NCBI GenBank assembly: GCA_947168065.1
Contig: CAMVKH010000004.1
Span: 62,001 to 126,000, forward strand
Direction of reading: 5' to 3'
Length of the DNA stretch: 64,000 nucleotides
From: an uncultured Bacteroidales bacterium
GTDB taxonomy: Bacteria; Bacteroidota; Bacteroidia; Bacteroidales; UBA932
Made by a program: the position numbers and the translations under genes. The stretch's first letter is position 1; each line of letters begins with the position of its first letter. Below, piece after piece: positions 29,893 to 38,534 of this stretch. A model generated the notes under the pieces. That model saw only the letters and a program-made list of their open reading frames with translations, was not told where the DNA came from and ran no database searches.

Positions 29893-30471
29893 ATGAAGCA
29901 TTTCGAACTGCAAGGTAAGAAGAGAATTACCGGCAAGAAGGCAGACGTCAAGAGCGTCCGCAAAGAAGACAGAGTTCCTTGCGTCATCTACGGCGCTGGT
30001 ATCAAGAACGTTTCTTTCTCCGTTGACGAGAAGGAACTCAAGGGCCTCACCCACACCCCGTACTCCCACATCGTGGACCTGAACATCGAAGGAGAAGCAC
30101 ACCAGGCCATCCTCAAGGCGATCCAGTATCACCCGGTGACCGACCGTGCCCTCCACGTCGATTTCCTCGCCCTCGATCCGGCCAAGCCCGTGACCATTGA
30201 AGTTCCCATCAAGATCACCGGTAACTCCATCGGCGTACGCCAGGGCGGCAAACTCAACGTCCCCACCCGCAAGCTGAAGGTCTGCGGTGCCATCGAGAAC
30301 CTGCCTGACGAACTCCCGGTCGACATCACCGAACTGGGCCTGGGCAAGCAGATCAACGCCGGCGACCTCAAGTACGACGGTATCCAGATCGTCTCGCCGA
30401 AAGGCACGCTGGTATGCGCCGTCCGCGCCACCCGCAACTCCGCAGCCGCCGCTGCCGAGACTGCCGAATAA
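29893..30471 (+). CDS. rplY: 50S ribosomal protein L25/general stress protein Ctc
   Basis: MKHFELQGKKRITGKKADVKSVRKEDRVPCVIYG; C-terminal TL5-like domain. Confidence 0.93.
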   Translation: MKHFELQGKKRITGKKADVKSVRKEDRVPCVIYGAGIKNVSFSVDEKELKGLTHTPYSHIVDLNIEGEAHQAILKAIQYHPVTDRALHVDFLALDPAKPVTIEVPIKITGNSIGVRQGGKLNVPTRKLKVCGAIENLPDELPVDITELGLGKQINAGDLKYDGIQIVSPKGTLVCAVRATRNSAAAAAETAE

Positions 30472-30480
30472 TCTCTTCCT

Positions 30481-31089
30481 ATGAACTATCTTGTCGTCGG
30501 ACTGGGTAATATCGGCGCCGAATACGCCGCCACCCGACACAATATGGGATTTATGGTATTGGATGCCTGGGCCCAGGCATCCAATGCTGTTTTTACGCCG
30601 GGCCGCTACGGTGCGACCACGGAAATCTCCTTCAAGGGCCGGAAGTTCATCCTGCTGAAGCCTTCCACCTACATGAACCTCAGCGGTAAGGCCGTGCATT
30701 ACTGGCTGCAGAAGACCCGTATCCCGCAGGAAAACCTGCTGGTAGTGGTCGACGACTTCGCCATCCCCTTCGGGACGCTTCGCCTGCGCAAGCGCGGCTC
30801 TGACGGCGGACACAACGGGCTCAAGAGTATCGACTACTCCCTGGCCAGCGACGACTACGCCCGGCTGCGCGTGGGAACGGGCAACGGCGGGTTTGCCGAA
30901 GGCCACCAGGTGGACTTCGTGCTGGGTGAACTGCTGCTGGAAGAGAAAAGGGCGATGCCCGAATTGCTCGAGCGTGCCGTGGCCTGCATCAAATGCTATG
31001 GTACCGAGGGAATCGACCGGGCGATGACCCAGTTCAACCGCGCTCAGTCTTCCGCGTCGCCGGCATCTCCGACAAAAAACGAATCGTAG
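30481..31089 (+). CDS. pth: Peptidyl-tRNA hydrolase
   Basis: MNYLVVGLGNIGAEYAATRHNMGFMVLD; KPSTYMNLSGKAV; GSDGGHNGLKSI. Confidence 0.97.
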   Translation: MNYLVVGLGNIGAEYAATRHNMGFMVLDAWAQASNAVFTPGRYGATTEISFKGRKFILLKPSTYMNLSGKAVHYWLQKTRIPQENLLVVVDDFAIPFGTLRLRKRGSDGGHNGLKSIDYSLASDDYARLRVGTGNGGFAEGHQVDFVLGELLLEEKRAMPELLERAVACIKCYGTEGIDRAMTQFNRAQSSASPASPTKNES

Positions 31090-31451
31090 AGCGAATCCAT
31101 GTCGCGGCGCTCTTTTTTCGTAGGGCGTCCCGTGCCCCTGTCACGACGGATGAAGAAAGTCTCCACCGGTGCGTGGAGTTTGTCGAGTTCGCTCTGCGGG
31201 GTCAGGTTCTCGGCGTAGCCGGGAACGTCTTTGGCACCGACCCGTTTCTCGAGCGGGGCCAATACCTTAAATGTATAAAGAACGGGGCCTTTGCGGACCT
31301 CGATGCGGTCGCCAGCCTTCACTTCGCGGGAGGGTTTGACGTCGGCACCGTTGACGGTCACCTTACTGCCCTTGCAGGCGTCGGTCGCATCGGTGCGGGT
31401 CTTGTAGACCCGGATGGCCCAAAGATATTTGTCTATACGTACGGAATCCAT
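31044..31451 (-). CDS. S4-domain RNA-binding protein (Hsp15-like)
   Basis: MDSVRIDKYLWAIRVYKTRTDATDACKGSKVTVNGADVKPSREVKAGDRIEV. Confidence 0.9.
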   Translation of the reverse strand: MDSVRIDKYLWAIRVYKTRTDATDACKGSKVTVNGADVKPSREVKAGDRIEVRKGPVLYTFKVLAPLEKRVGAKDVPGYAENLTPQSELDKLHAPVETFFIRRDRGTGRPTKKERRDMDSLYDSFFVGDAGDAED

Positions 31452-31524
31452 GATGGCTGGTGGGGATGCAAAAAAAGAGCCGCATCGCTGCGACTCCTTC
31501 ATTTTTCTCAGAAAACCGAAAAGC

Positions 31525-31698
31525 TTATTTGGCAGCTTCAACAGAGGCTTTTCTGAAGTCCTTCATCAGCTTGCTGATGTTGAGCGCGTTCTTGCGAGCA
31601 CGGGTACCGGCAGCTTTGTTGCCTTTGGTCACCTGAAGATTGGCGTTGGCTTGGAAGAGCGCAATCTCGGCATTGATTTTTTCAACGAGTTCTTTCAT
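31525..31698 (-). CDS. Histone H1-like (Hc1-type) small basic protein, 57 aa
   Basis: MKELVEKINAEIALFQANANLQVTKGNKAAGTRARKNALNISKLMKDFRKASVEAAK; absent from the supplied ORF track (below its length cut-off). Confidence 0.85.
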   Translation of the reverse strand: MKELVEKINAEIALFQANANLQVTKGNKAAGTRARKNALNISKLMKDFRKASVEAAK

Positions 31699-31827
31699 GG
31701 GTTTTAGGTTGTTATGAATTGATAATTACGTATAAATTCTTATTACTAAGCGCTTACGAAGGTAGGGAGATTCAGCTAATTCTCCAAATTTTATGCTGAA
31801 AAAAATACAAAAAAACTCACTTTTTTA

Positions 31828-33300
31828 TTAAAAACCTCCTCTGAGGACCTTGTAGAGGCCATACCGGGGGCTATCTTCCTCCCTGTCAATCCGATATCCA
31901 GTTTTCGGGGTAGCTTTGGTCGAAACTGCCTGCGAGGAGCGTGTAATGGCAGGCCAGGTGCCTGAAACCATGTGCGTCAGACAGGCCCGGATGTTCTCTT
32001 CCTCGACGCCGAAATCGTGGAAGACGTCGTCGGGACGGTATTTGTCGGGGATGAAACCGTCGTAGGGAATCGCTTCACCTGCCGAATTCTGGTTGAAGAA
32101 GGCGATGGGCAGGAAAACCCACTGCAGCTTGCTGAAATCTCCATCCAGATAGGCTTCGTAATCATCGTTCGAGCCGGGATACATCAGGACATACATACCG
32201 TTGGGCTTGCCATAGGTCGTATCGCCCACCATCTGCAGCTTGTCGCCCATATAGGGCCGCAGGCCGTTGATGACCATCTCGCTGGCGGAGGCCGATCCAG
32301 GACCGACGATGAAATAGATGCGGTCCGGACGAAGCGCATTCTCGTTGCTCTTGACAATGGAAGTGTTTTCCTCGTCGGAGAAGGACTTGTCGAGGCTGGC
32401 CAGATAGCTGTTGTGCTTGCGGACGACATAGGGTTTCCCGACCGCATCGGCGGGAGCCAGGCAATCCATCAGCAGCTGGCTGGCGCGTGAATCGCCACCG
32501 CCGTTGTAGCGCAGGTCCACGATCAGCTTCTTGACTCCGGCGCTGCGGAAAGTGGTCATCGCCTCGGTGATGTCATCGAGGAAATTGGCCTTGAAGGCCA
32601 TATAGAGGAAATAGCCCACCGGCTCGGTAAGCCCCGGGAAATCGCCAGGCTGGAAAACACGGGTTATCAATGAGGTACGCGTAGAGAGTGACTGCGCCAT
32701 CGAGGCCGTGAAAGTGGTGTCGCGGCCATCCTTGAGCCGGAAGGTCAGATTCTGGGGAGACTTGTAGTAATTCTTCTGGAAATACTGAAGTTTCTCGTTC
32801 GTGAAGCCCGTCTCGTCTTCCTGGACGCTGACACCGTTGATGTGGGTGAGCTGGGCGCCGCGGGTGACGCCGTAGCGCTCGAGCGGGGAGCCGGGCCAGA
32901 CATACCGCACACGCAAATTGTAGTCGTTATAATATTCGTAAGCCTGTCCCAGGCTGATGCCCCAGGTGCCGGAGATGACGCCGGTCTCATCGGAGATGTA
33001 TTCTTCTTTGTCGCACATCCAGCTCCAGCGGTCCTCCCTGTAGAGCATCCTGTCGAAGAAATCGTAGATGTCGTAGTCGTAAGGCTTGAGGGTAGCGTTG
33101 CGGTCCTTCACTTCGTCCCGCCAGAAGTAATAGACGTCCATATACTGCTTGCGGAGGAAGGATTTGGCTGCGTAATCGGGATCGGCGTCGATCTTCTGCT
33201 GCTCCTCGTCCGGAATGGGATCCCCGCAACCCTGGAAGAGGCAGGATGCGGAAAGGAGGGCCATAAAAAGAAGGATTCCGGGTATACGGTTGACTTTCAT
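31828..33300 (-). CDS. S41 family C-terminal processing peptidase, lipoprotein
   Basis: KKLIVDLRYNGGGDSRASQLLMD; VGPGSASASEMVINGLRPYM; lipobox SCLFQGCGD. Confidence 0.9.
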   Translation of the reverse strand: MKVNRIPGILLFMALLSASCLFQGCGDPIPDEEQQKIDADPDYAAKSFLRKQYMDVYYFWRDEVKDRNATLKPYDYDIYDFFDRMLYREDRWSWMCDKEEYISDETGVISGTWGISLGQAYEYYNDYNLRVRYVWPGSPLERYGVTRGAQLTHINGVSVQEDETGFTNEKLQYFQKNYYKSPQNLTFRLKDGRDTTFTASMAQSLSTRTSLITRVFQPGDFPGLTEPVGYFLYMAFKANFLDDITEAMTTFRSAGVKKLIVDLRYNGGGDSRASQLLMDCLAPADAVGKPYVVRKHNSYLASLDKSFSDEENTSIVKSNENALRPDRIYFIVGPGSASASEMVINGLRPYMGDKLQMVGDTTYGKPNGMYVLMYPGSNDDYEAYLDGDFSKLQWVFLPIAFFNQNSAGEAIPYDGFIPDKYRPDDVFHDFGVEEENIRACLTHMVSGTWPAITRSSQAVSTKATPKTGYRIDREEDSPRYGLYKVLRGGF

Positions 33301-33316
33301 TTTCACGCTCAATTTG

Positions 33317-33334
33317 TTATCTTTGCAAAGATAA
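33317..33334. promoter_or_regulatory. Shared divergent promoter palindrome TTATCTTTGCAAAGATAA
   Basis: -7 box TATCTTTG on both strands, abutting, in a 46-bp intergenic gap. Confidence 0.7.
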
Positions 33335-33346
33335 AGATTTTTTTCC

Positions 33347-34735
33347 ATGCAATCCATCTCCTCCGTCATCGAAAGCATCTCCACGGCTGTCTGGGGCTGG
33401 CCCATGATCATCCTGCTGCTGGGCACACATATCTTTATGACGATCCGCCTGAGATTCCCGCAGCTGAGCGTCGGCAAGGCGATCCGGCTCTCCATCACCA
33501 AGGACAAGCATTCCCACGGCGACGTGAGCCAGTTCGGCGCACTGGCCACGGCCCTGGCCGCAACCATTGGCACGGGCAACATCGTCGGCGTGGCAACGGC
33601 CGTTGCCCTGGGTGGCCCGGGTGCCGTTCTCTGGTGCTGGATCACCGGTGTCTTCGGCATGGCCACCAAATATTCGGAAGGCCTGCTGGCGGTCAAATAC
33701 CGTGTCAAGACCAAGGACGGAAGGATTCTCGGCGGACCGATGTTCGCCCTGGAAAGAGGTCTCCACGCCAAATGGCTGGCCATCCTGTTCGCCGTCGTCA
33801 CGGCCATCGCCGCCTTCGGCATCGGCAACACGGTGCAGGCCAATTCCATCTCGCTGCTCTTGAATGAGACCTACGGCATCTCGCAGTACCTGATCGGCGT
33901 CATCCTCGCCGTCCTGGTGTTGCTGGTCATCGTCTTCGGTGTGAAAGGCATCGCAAAAGTCTGTTCGACGCTAGTCCCGTTCATGGCCGCCTTCTATGTG
34001 CTGGGATGCCTGGTGATCCTGGGCATGAACTGGCCGTACCTGGGCGAGAGCATCCGGCTCATCTGCCGCTCGGCCTTCACAGCCCGCGCGGCCGGTGGCG
34101 GTTTTGTCGGCTCGACCGTCCTGATCGCCTGCCGCTTCGGTATCGCCCGCGGTCTGTTCTCCAACGAGTCTGGCCTCGGTTCCGCCCCGATCGTGGCGGC
34201 CGCGGCCCAGACCCGCAATCCTGTCCGTCAGGCGCTGGTATCCTCCACCGGAACATTCTGGGATACCGTGGTGGTATGTGCCATTACCGGACTGGTGCTG
34301 GTCAGCAGCATCGTGGCGCATCCCGATATCGACTGTACGCAGGGCGCAGCCCTGACCAAGGCGGCCTTCGACAAGCTTCCGCTCATCGGCCCGATCATCC
34401 TGTCGGTCGGCATCGTCACTTTCGCCTTCTCGACGATTCTAGGCTGGTCGTATTATGGCGAACGCGCCGTCGAATACCTGGCCGGACACAATCCGAAGAC
34501 AGCCCGGATCATTACCGGCATCTACCGCACCCTCTTCGTGGCCGCCGTCTTCTTCGGCTCGGTGATGAGCCTCTCGGTGGTCTGGAACCTGGCCGATATC
34601 GCCAACGCGATGATGGCGATTCCGAACCTGATCGCCATCCTGCTGCTCAGCGGGGTAATCGTACGGGAAACCCGGAAATATCTGTGGGAAAACCGGCTCG
34701 ACGAGGAAAGCGACGAGACGCCGCCTACTTTATGA
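33347..34735 (+). CDS. Sodium:alanine symporter family (AGCS) transporter
   Basis: ATALAATIGTGNIVGVATAVALGGPGAVLWCWITGVFGMATKYSE. Confidence 0.95.
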   Translation: MQSISSVIESISTAVWGWPMIILLLGTHIFMTIRLRFPQLSVGKAIRLSITKDKHSHGDVSQFGALATALAATIGTGNIVGVATAVALGGPGAVLWCWITGVFGMATKYSEGLLAVKYRVKTKDGRILGGPMFALERGLHAKWLAILFAVVTAIAAFGIGNTVQANSISLLLNETYGISQYLIGVILAVLVLLVIVFGVKGIAKVCSTLVPFMAAFYVLGCLVILGMNWPYLGESIRLICRSAFTARAAGGGFVGSTVLIACRFGIARGLFSNESGLGSAPIVAAAAQTRNPVRQALVSSTGTFWDTVVVCAITGLVLVSSIVAHPDIDCTQGAALTKAAFDKLPLIGPIILSVGIVTFAFSTILGWSYYGERAVEYLAGHNPKTARIITGIYRTLFVAAVFFGSVMSLSVVWNLADIANAMMAIPNLIAILLLSGVIVRETRKYLWENRLDEESDETPPTL

Positions 34736-35051
34736 CGTACACGTCTTCTCCGTCCTTGTGATAGAAATACTCTTCGCGGGCGAACTTTTCCAGGGAGTCG
34801 CGCTCTGACTGGAGCTGTTCGAGTTTGCGGTCCATCTTCGTGATTTCCCGTTCATAGAATTCCATCTGCTGCCGCTGGTTGCGGAGCGTGATCCGGGAAC
34901 GGATCATCTGCCCCACGTTGTTGGTGTCGAGGAAGCAGATGTAGACCAGGAAAATGAAGCCGACGATGAAGTACTTGTTGAGCAGTACCTTACCGACGGG
35001 ATGCTGTTTCCACTGGCTGATTTTTTCCTTGACCGGGGTAAAGAAGGACAT
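34725..35051 (-). CDS. Septum formation initiator/DivIC-FtsB-like protein
   Basis: 109-codon ORF with one TM, coiled coil and REEYFYHKDGEDVYVIK C-terminus. Confidence 0.85.
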   Translation of the reverse strand: MSFFTPVKEKISQWKQHPVGKVLLNKYFIVGFIFLVYICFLDTNNVGQMIRSRITLRNQRQQMEFYEREITKMDRKLEQLQSERDSLEKFAREEYFYHKDGEDVYVIK

Positions 35052-35093
35052 GGCTGCGGATGTTTTCACAAAAATAATGATTATTTTTGACGA

Positions 35094-35930
35094 ATGATTC
35101 AAGAATTGAAATATTACAAGCCCACGCTCGGCCAATCCTGGTGGCTGGTCCTGCTGATCCTTGTCGGCAGCCTCGTGGGAGGCGGGATTGCTCTTTTCTG
35201 GAGCAGCGTTCCCCAGTCGCTGTCCTATTTCATCATGATGATGGTACCCCTGCTCTGGTGTGTCATGAAAGGCCGTCTGGCTGAGCAGGCCGGGGTCCGT
35301 CCGCTGGCCATCCACGCGCCGCATTATGGAAAACTGCCCGCCTGGGTGTTCTTCGTGCTCGCCGGCATCGCCTTGATTGCCGTTTCTTTCCTGGTCGAAC
35401 CCCTGGCCAACCTCATCCCGATGCCCGACAGCATCAAGGCCATCTTTGAAAAGGCCTTCGTGGAATCCACGCTGTGGGACATGGTCGTCTCGACCTGCAT
35501 CCTGGCGCCGCTGCTCGAAGAACTGCTCTGCCGCGGCATCATGCTGCGCGGGATGCTCCCGCGAATGAAGCCCGGCAAAGCCATCTTTTGGTCCGCCCTG
35601 CTCTTCGCCGTGATGCACATGAATCCCTGGCAGGCAATTCCGGCCTTCCTGATCGGCCTGCTGATGGGCTGGATCTACTGGCGGACCCACAGCCTGTGGG
35701 CCACCATCTTCCTGCACTGCCTCAACAATTCCCTGTCGACGGTCCTTTCCCGCGTGATGCCCGACGTTTCGATCGAAGCCAGCTGGAAAGACATCCTTCC
35801 TGCGAACATCTACTGGCTCTGCTATGCCGGCGCTGCCGTGCTGCTGGCAGTCATCCTCTATATCCTGCATGAAAAAACTCTATCCCCTCAAATTTCGTCC
35901 CCAGTGGATGCCGAAGGCCTGGGGCGGTGA
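35094..35930 (+). CDS. CPBP family intramembrane metalloprotease
   Basis: CILAPLLEELLCRGIMLRGML (EExxxR) and FAVMHMNPWQAIPAFLIGLLMGWIYWRTHSLWATIFLH. Confidence 0.93.
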   Translation: MIQELKYYKPTLGQSWWLVLLILVGSLVGGGIALFWSSVPQSLSYFIMMMVPLLWCVMKGRLAEQAGVRPLAIHAPHYGKLPAWVFFVLAGIALIAVSFLVEPLANLIPMPDSIKAIFEKAFVESTLWDMVVSTCILAPLLEELLCRGIMLRGMLPRMKPGKAIFWSALLFAVMHMNPWQAIPAFLIGLLMGWIYWRTHSLWATIFLHCLNNSLSTVLSRVMPDVSIEASWKDILPANIYWLCYAGAAVLLAVILYILHEKTLSPQISSPVDAEGLGR

Positions 35931-36870
35931 ATACTGGGACCTCTGCGGCTTCGAAGATGCCGCTTCCGTGGTCTCAGAAGGCTATCTGGCTGAAAACGAC
36001 CTTCCCGATATCCTGGAAACCTACCTGGGCGACCTGGTGGGCGACGAGATTTTCGAATGGCACAATCTCTATTTCCCCCTGCTGATCAAACGCCTGGTCG
36101 TGAAAGACCGCCTGTCGGTGCAGGTCCATCCTGACGACACGGTCGCCGCCGAACGGTTTGGAGAATACGGCAAGACCGAGTTCTGGTACGTCCTGGAAGC
36201 GGAGCCGGACGCCCGCATCTGGATGGGCTTCAAGGAAGACACCGACGCCGGTGCACTCTACAAGGCCTGCCAGGAAGGAACCGCCGAGCAGCTGCTCAAC
36301 GCCTATGCTCCCAAACCGGGCGACTGCTTCTTCATCCCGACCGGCACCGTCCACGCAGCGGGCGGCGGGCTGAAGATCGCCGAGATCCAGGAAGCCTCCG
36401 ACATGACCTTCCGCCTCTACGACTGGGGCCGGGAATTCAACCCCGCCACCCGCCGCCAGATGCATCTCGACGAAGCGCTCGACAGCATCAACTACCGCAA
36501 ATACGACGAAGCCGCCTGCAGCTGCCATCTGGAAACCGATCCCAAAGTGGCTTCCGGAACGGACGACCGCGTACGCGTCCTGGTCGAAGACCCTCACTTC
36601 ATCCTCACCAGCCTGTCGCTCACCGCACCCGCCAAGGTTCCGATGGAAGATTTCAAGAGTTGTGTCGTGCTGCAGTGCCTGTCCGGATCGATGAATGTGG
36701 AAACCGACGGCGCGACCTTCCCGCTCGCAGCCGGCGAGACGATGCTCCTCCCCGCTTCGCTTGAAGACGTGATGCTTATCCCCGACGCCTGCGGCGTCCA
36801 CCTCCTGCAGGCCCATCTCCCTCAACCTCCCAAGGACGACGTCTACGACGGCCCCGAACCGGAAGCATAG
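35869..36870 (+). CDS. manA: Mannose-6-phosphate isomerase, class I
   Basis: KAWGGEYWDL, PLLIKRLVVKDRLSVQVHPDD, FIPTGTVHAAGGGLKIAEIQEASDMTFRLYDWGR. Confidence 0.95.
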   Translation: MKKLYPLKFRPQWMPKAWGGEYWDLCGFEDAASVVSEGYLAENDLPDILETYLGDLVGDEIFEWHNLYFPLLIKRLVVKDRLSVQVHPDDTVAAERFGEYGKTEFWYVLEAEPDARIWMGFKEDTDAGALYKACQEGTAEQLLNAYAPKPGDCFFIPTGTVHAAGGGLKIAEIQEASDMTFRLYDWGREFNPATRRQMHLDEALDSINYRKYDEAACSCHLETDPKVASGTDDRVRVLVEDPHFILTSLSLTAPAKVPMEDFKSCVVLQCLSGSMNVETDGATFPLAAGETMLLPASLEDVMLIPDACGVHLLQAHLPQPPKDDVYDGPEPEA

Positions 36871-36872
36871 CC

Positions 36873-37071
36873 GGAAGGGTTTTAGATGAAAAACCCATGG
36901 CCGCCCGCGCCTTCAGGCGCTAGTGGAGGCCGCAAGGGCCGGCAATTTGGAATAGGAGGCCGTAACGGAGGGGTTTGGGGCAGCGGCCCCAGTAACTCAG
37001 ATATGGGAGGGGCCCAAGCTTGCTTGGGAGGGATGGAGCGAAGCGGAAGGTTTTTCAGCTAAAACCCTTCC
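36873..37071. repeat. Structured 199-bp intergenic element with 13-bp terminal inverted repeats
   Basis: GGAAGGGTTTTAG ... CTAAAACCCTTCC ends; internal palindromes at 36877-36896, 36907-36920, 36928-36940, 36977-36990, 37013-37028. Confidence 0.7.
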
Positions 37072-37093
37072 AGCTACGCTGTAGGAAAGACGA

Positions 37094-38425
37094 TTATTTC
37101 TTGACGAATTCGACGCGGCGGTTCTTGGCACGGCCTTCGTCAGTGCTGTTGTCGGCGATGGGTTCGTGGGCGCCTTTGCCGACGGCAGTCAGACGCGAAG
37201 CGTCGATGCCGTTGGCCACGAGGGCGGCCACGATGGCCTCGGCGCGCTTCTGGGAGAGCGGATCGTTGACAGCGTCGGAGCCCGTGTTGTCGCAGTGACC
37301 TTGGACTTCGAAGTGGATCGACGGATCGTCCTTCATGATTTTCGTAATACGGTTGATCTCGCCGGTCGATTCGGGTTTGATCGTAGCCTTGCCGGTATCG
37401 AAGGTAATCGCGTAAGTCACGATCTTGCCGTCGGAAGCCAGACGGTCGTACAACGGCACGGCACCCTTGGCGATGCGGACGTTCTTGATGAAATGCGTGC
37501 GGGGAGCATCGCTGTTGCATTCGATGGTCAGCCATTTGGGAGCATTCATGTTGGGAATGTTGATGACCCGCTGCTCGTCGACATAGACTTTCAGCGCCCG
37601 TTTGTTGAAAGACACGGCGATGTGATGCCATTTTTCAAATTCGATGTTGCGCAGGTCATATTCACCCGACCGCCAGTCTTCACCGACTTTCCACCAATAA
37701 CGAACGACTTTGTCATCCGTCATCTGGTTCCTATCGACATCGGTCTGCGATTCCAGCCTGAACTCGAAAACGTTTTCCCTCCAGTTCTGACTGATATCAT
37801 CGGTACCCTCCAGCCTGAACTTTGCCTCGGACCACCCGTGAAGGTCCGCACCGTTCTCCTCTTCCCAGATTTTCTCGTGGATGAAGTAGGCGTCGAACTC
37901 GAAGGTGAACTGCTCCGTGAGATAGGGCTTGTTCTCATTGAACAGCGGGGTGATGATGGCATCCTGATAATTGAGGCACTTCTCGCCGTTGATCTCGACA
38001 ATCTCCGCATTTCCCTTGAAGATATCCCACCGGGACGGGAACTCACCGAGCTGCTCATTTTCCATCGTATCTTCAAAGATGATCTCATCGCCGGCGACGA
38101 AATCGTAGTTGTTCCATTTCATCTGGGCGCCTTTCTTCACCTCCTTCTGCGGAGCGGCAGCTTCTTCCGGCACAGCCATCTCATCCGGCACGACATCCCG
38201 GGCCTGCTGCTGATTCTGTTGTTGATTCTGCTGCTGGTTGTTTTTCTTGTCTTTTCCCAATTTCCCGTTGAGCAGGTCGTTGACGCCCTTCTCAACTTTG
38301 TTGCCGATGTTCTGTTCGGCAGCGTTTTTCGCCCGGTTCTTGAGCCGGTTGAGCACATCACTCTGGGCATAGGCACCGCTGCAGACCAGCAGCAGCGCGG
38401 TTAACAGCAATACGAGCTTTTTCAT
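37094..38425 (-). CDS. OmpA-family protein
   Basis: C-terminal VQGHCDNTGSDAVNDPLSQKRAEAIVAALVANGIDASRLTAVGKGAHEPIADN; signal peptide. Confidence 0.92.
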   Translation of the reverse strand: MKKLVLLLTALLLVCSGAYAQSDVLNRLKNRAKNAAEQNIGNKVEKGVNDLLNGKLGKDKKNNQQQNQQQNQQQARDVVPDEMAVPEEAAAPQKEVKKGAQMKWNNYDFVAGDEIIFEDTMENEQLGEFPSRWDIFKGNAEIVEINGEKCLNYQDAIITPLFNENKPYLTEQFTFEFDAYFIHEKIWEEENGADLHGWSEAKFRLEGTDDISQNWRENVFEFRLESQTDVDRNQMTDDKVVRYWWKVGEDWRSGEYDLRNIEFEKWHHIAVSFNKRALKVYVDEQRVINIPNMNAPKWLTIECNSDAPRTHFIKNVRIAKGAVPLYDRLASDGKIVTYAITFDTGKATIKPESTGEINRITKIMKDDPSIHFEVQGHCDNTGSDAVNDPLSQKRAEAIVAALVANGIDASRLTAVGKGAHEPIADNSTDEGRAKNRRVEFVKK

Positions 38426-38502
38426 ATCGGTAAAACTTTGATTTTCGTGGGGTTGCATTCCTACGCAAATCTAACAATAAATATTGAAAATGCAAAAGAC
38501 AA

Positions 38503-38528
38503 GATTCCCGGTCAAGCCGGGAAGGAGG
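38503..38528. repeat. Palindromic repeat GATTCCCGGTCAAGCCGGGAAGG plus partial copy to 38548
   Basis: Match to 11344 and 39962 copies. Confidence 0.8.
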
Positions 38529-38534
38529 GGAGAG

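Noticed and set aside
35052-35870. N-terminal part of the minus ORF 34725..35870
   Set aside because: Antisense to the CPBP protease; the true DivIC/FtsB-like start is at 35051
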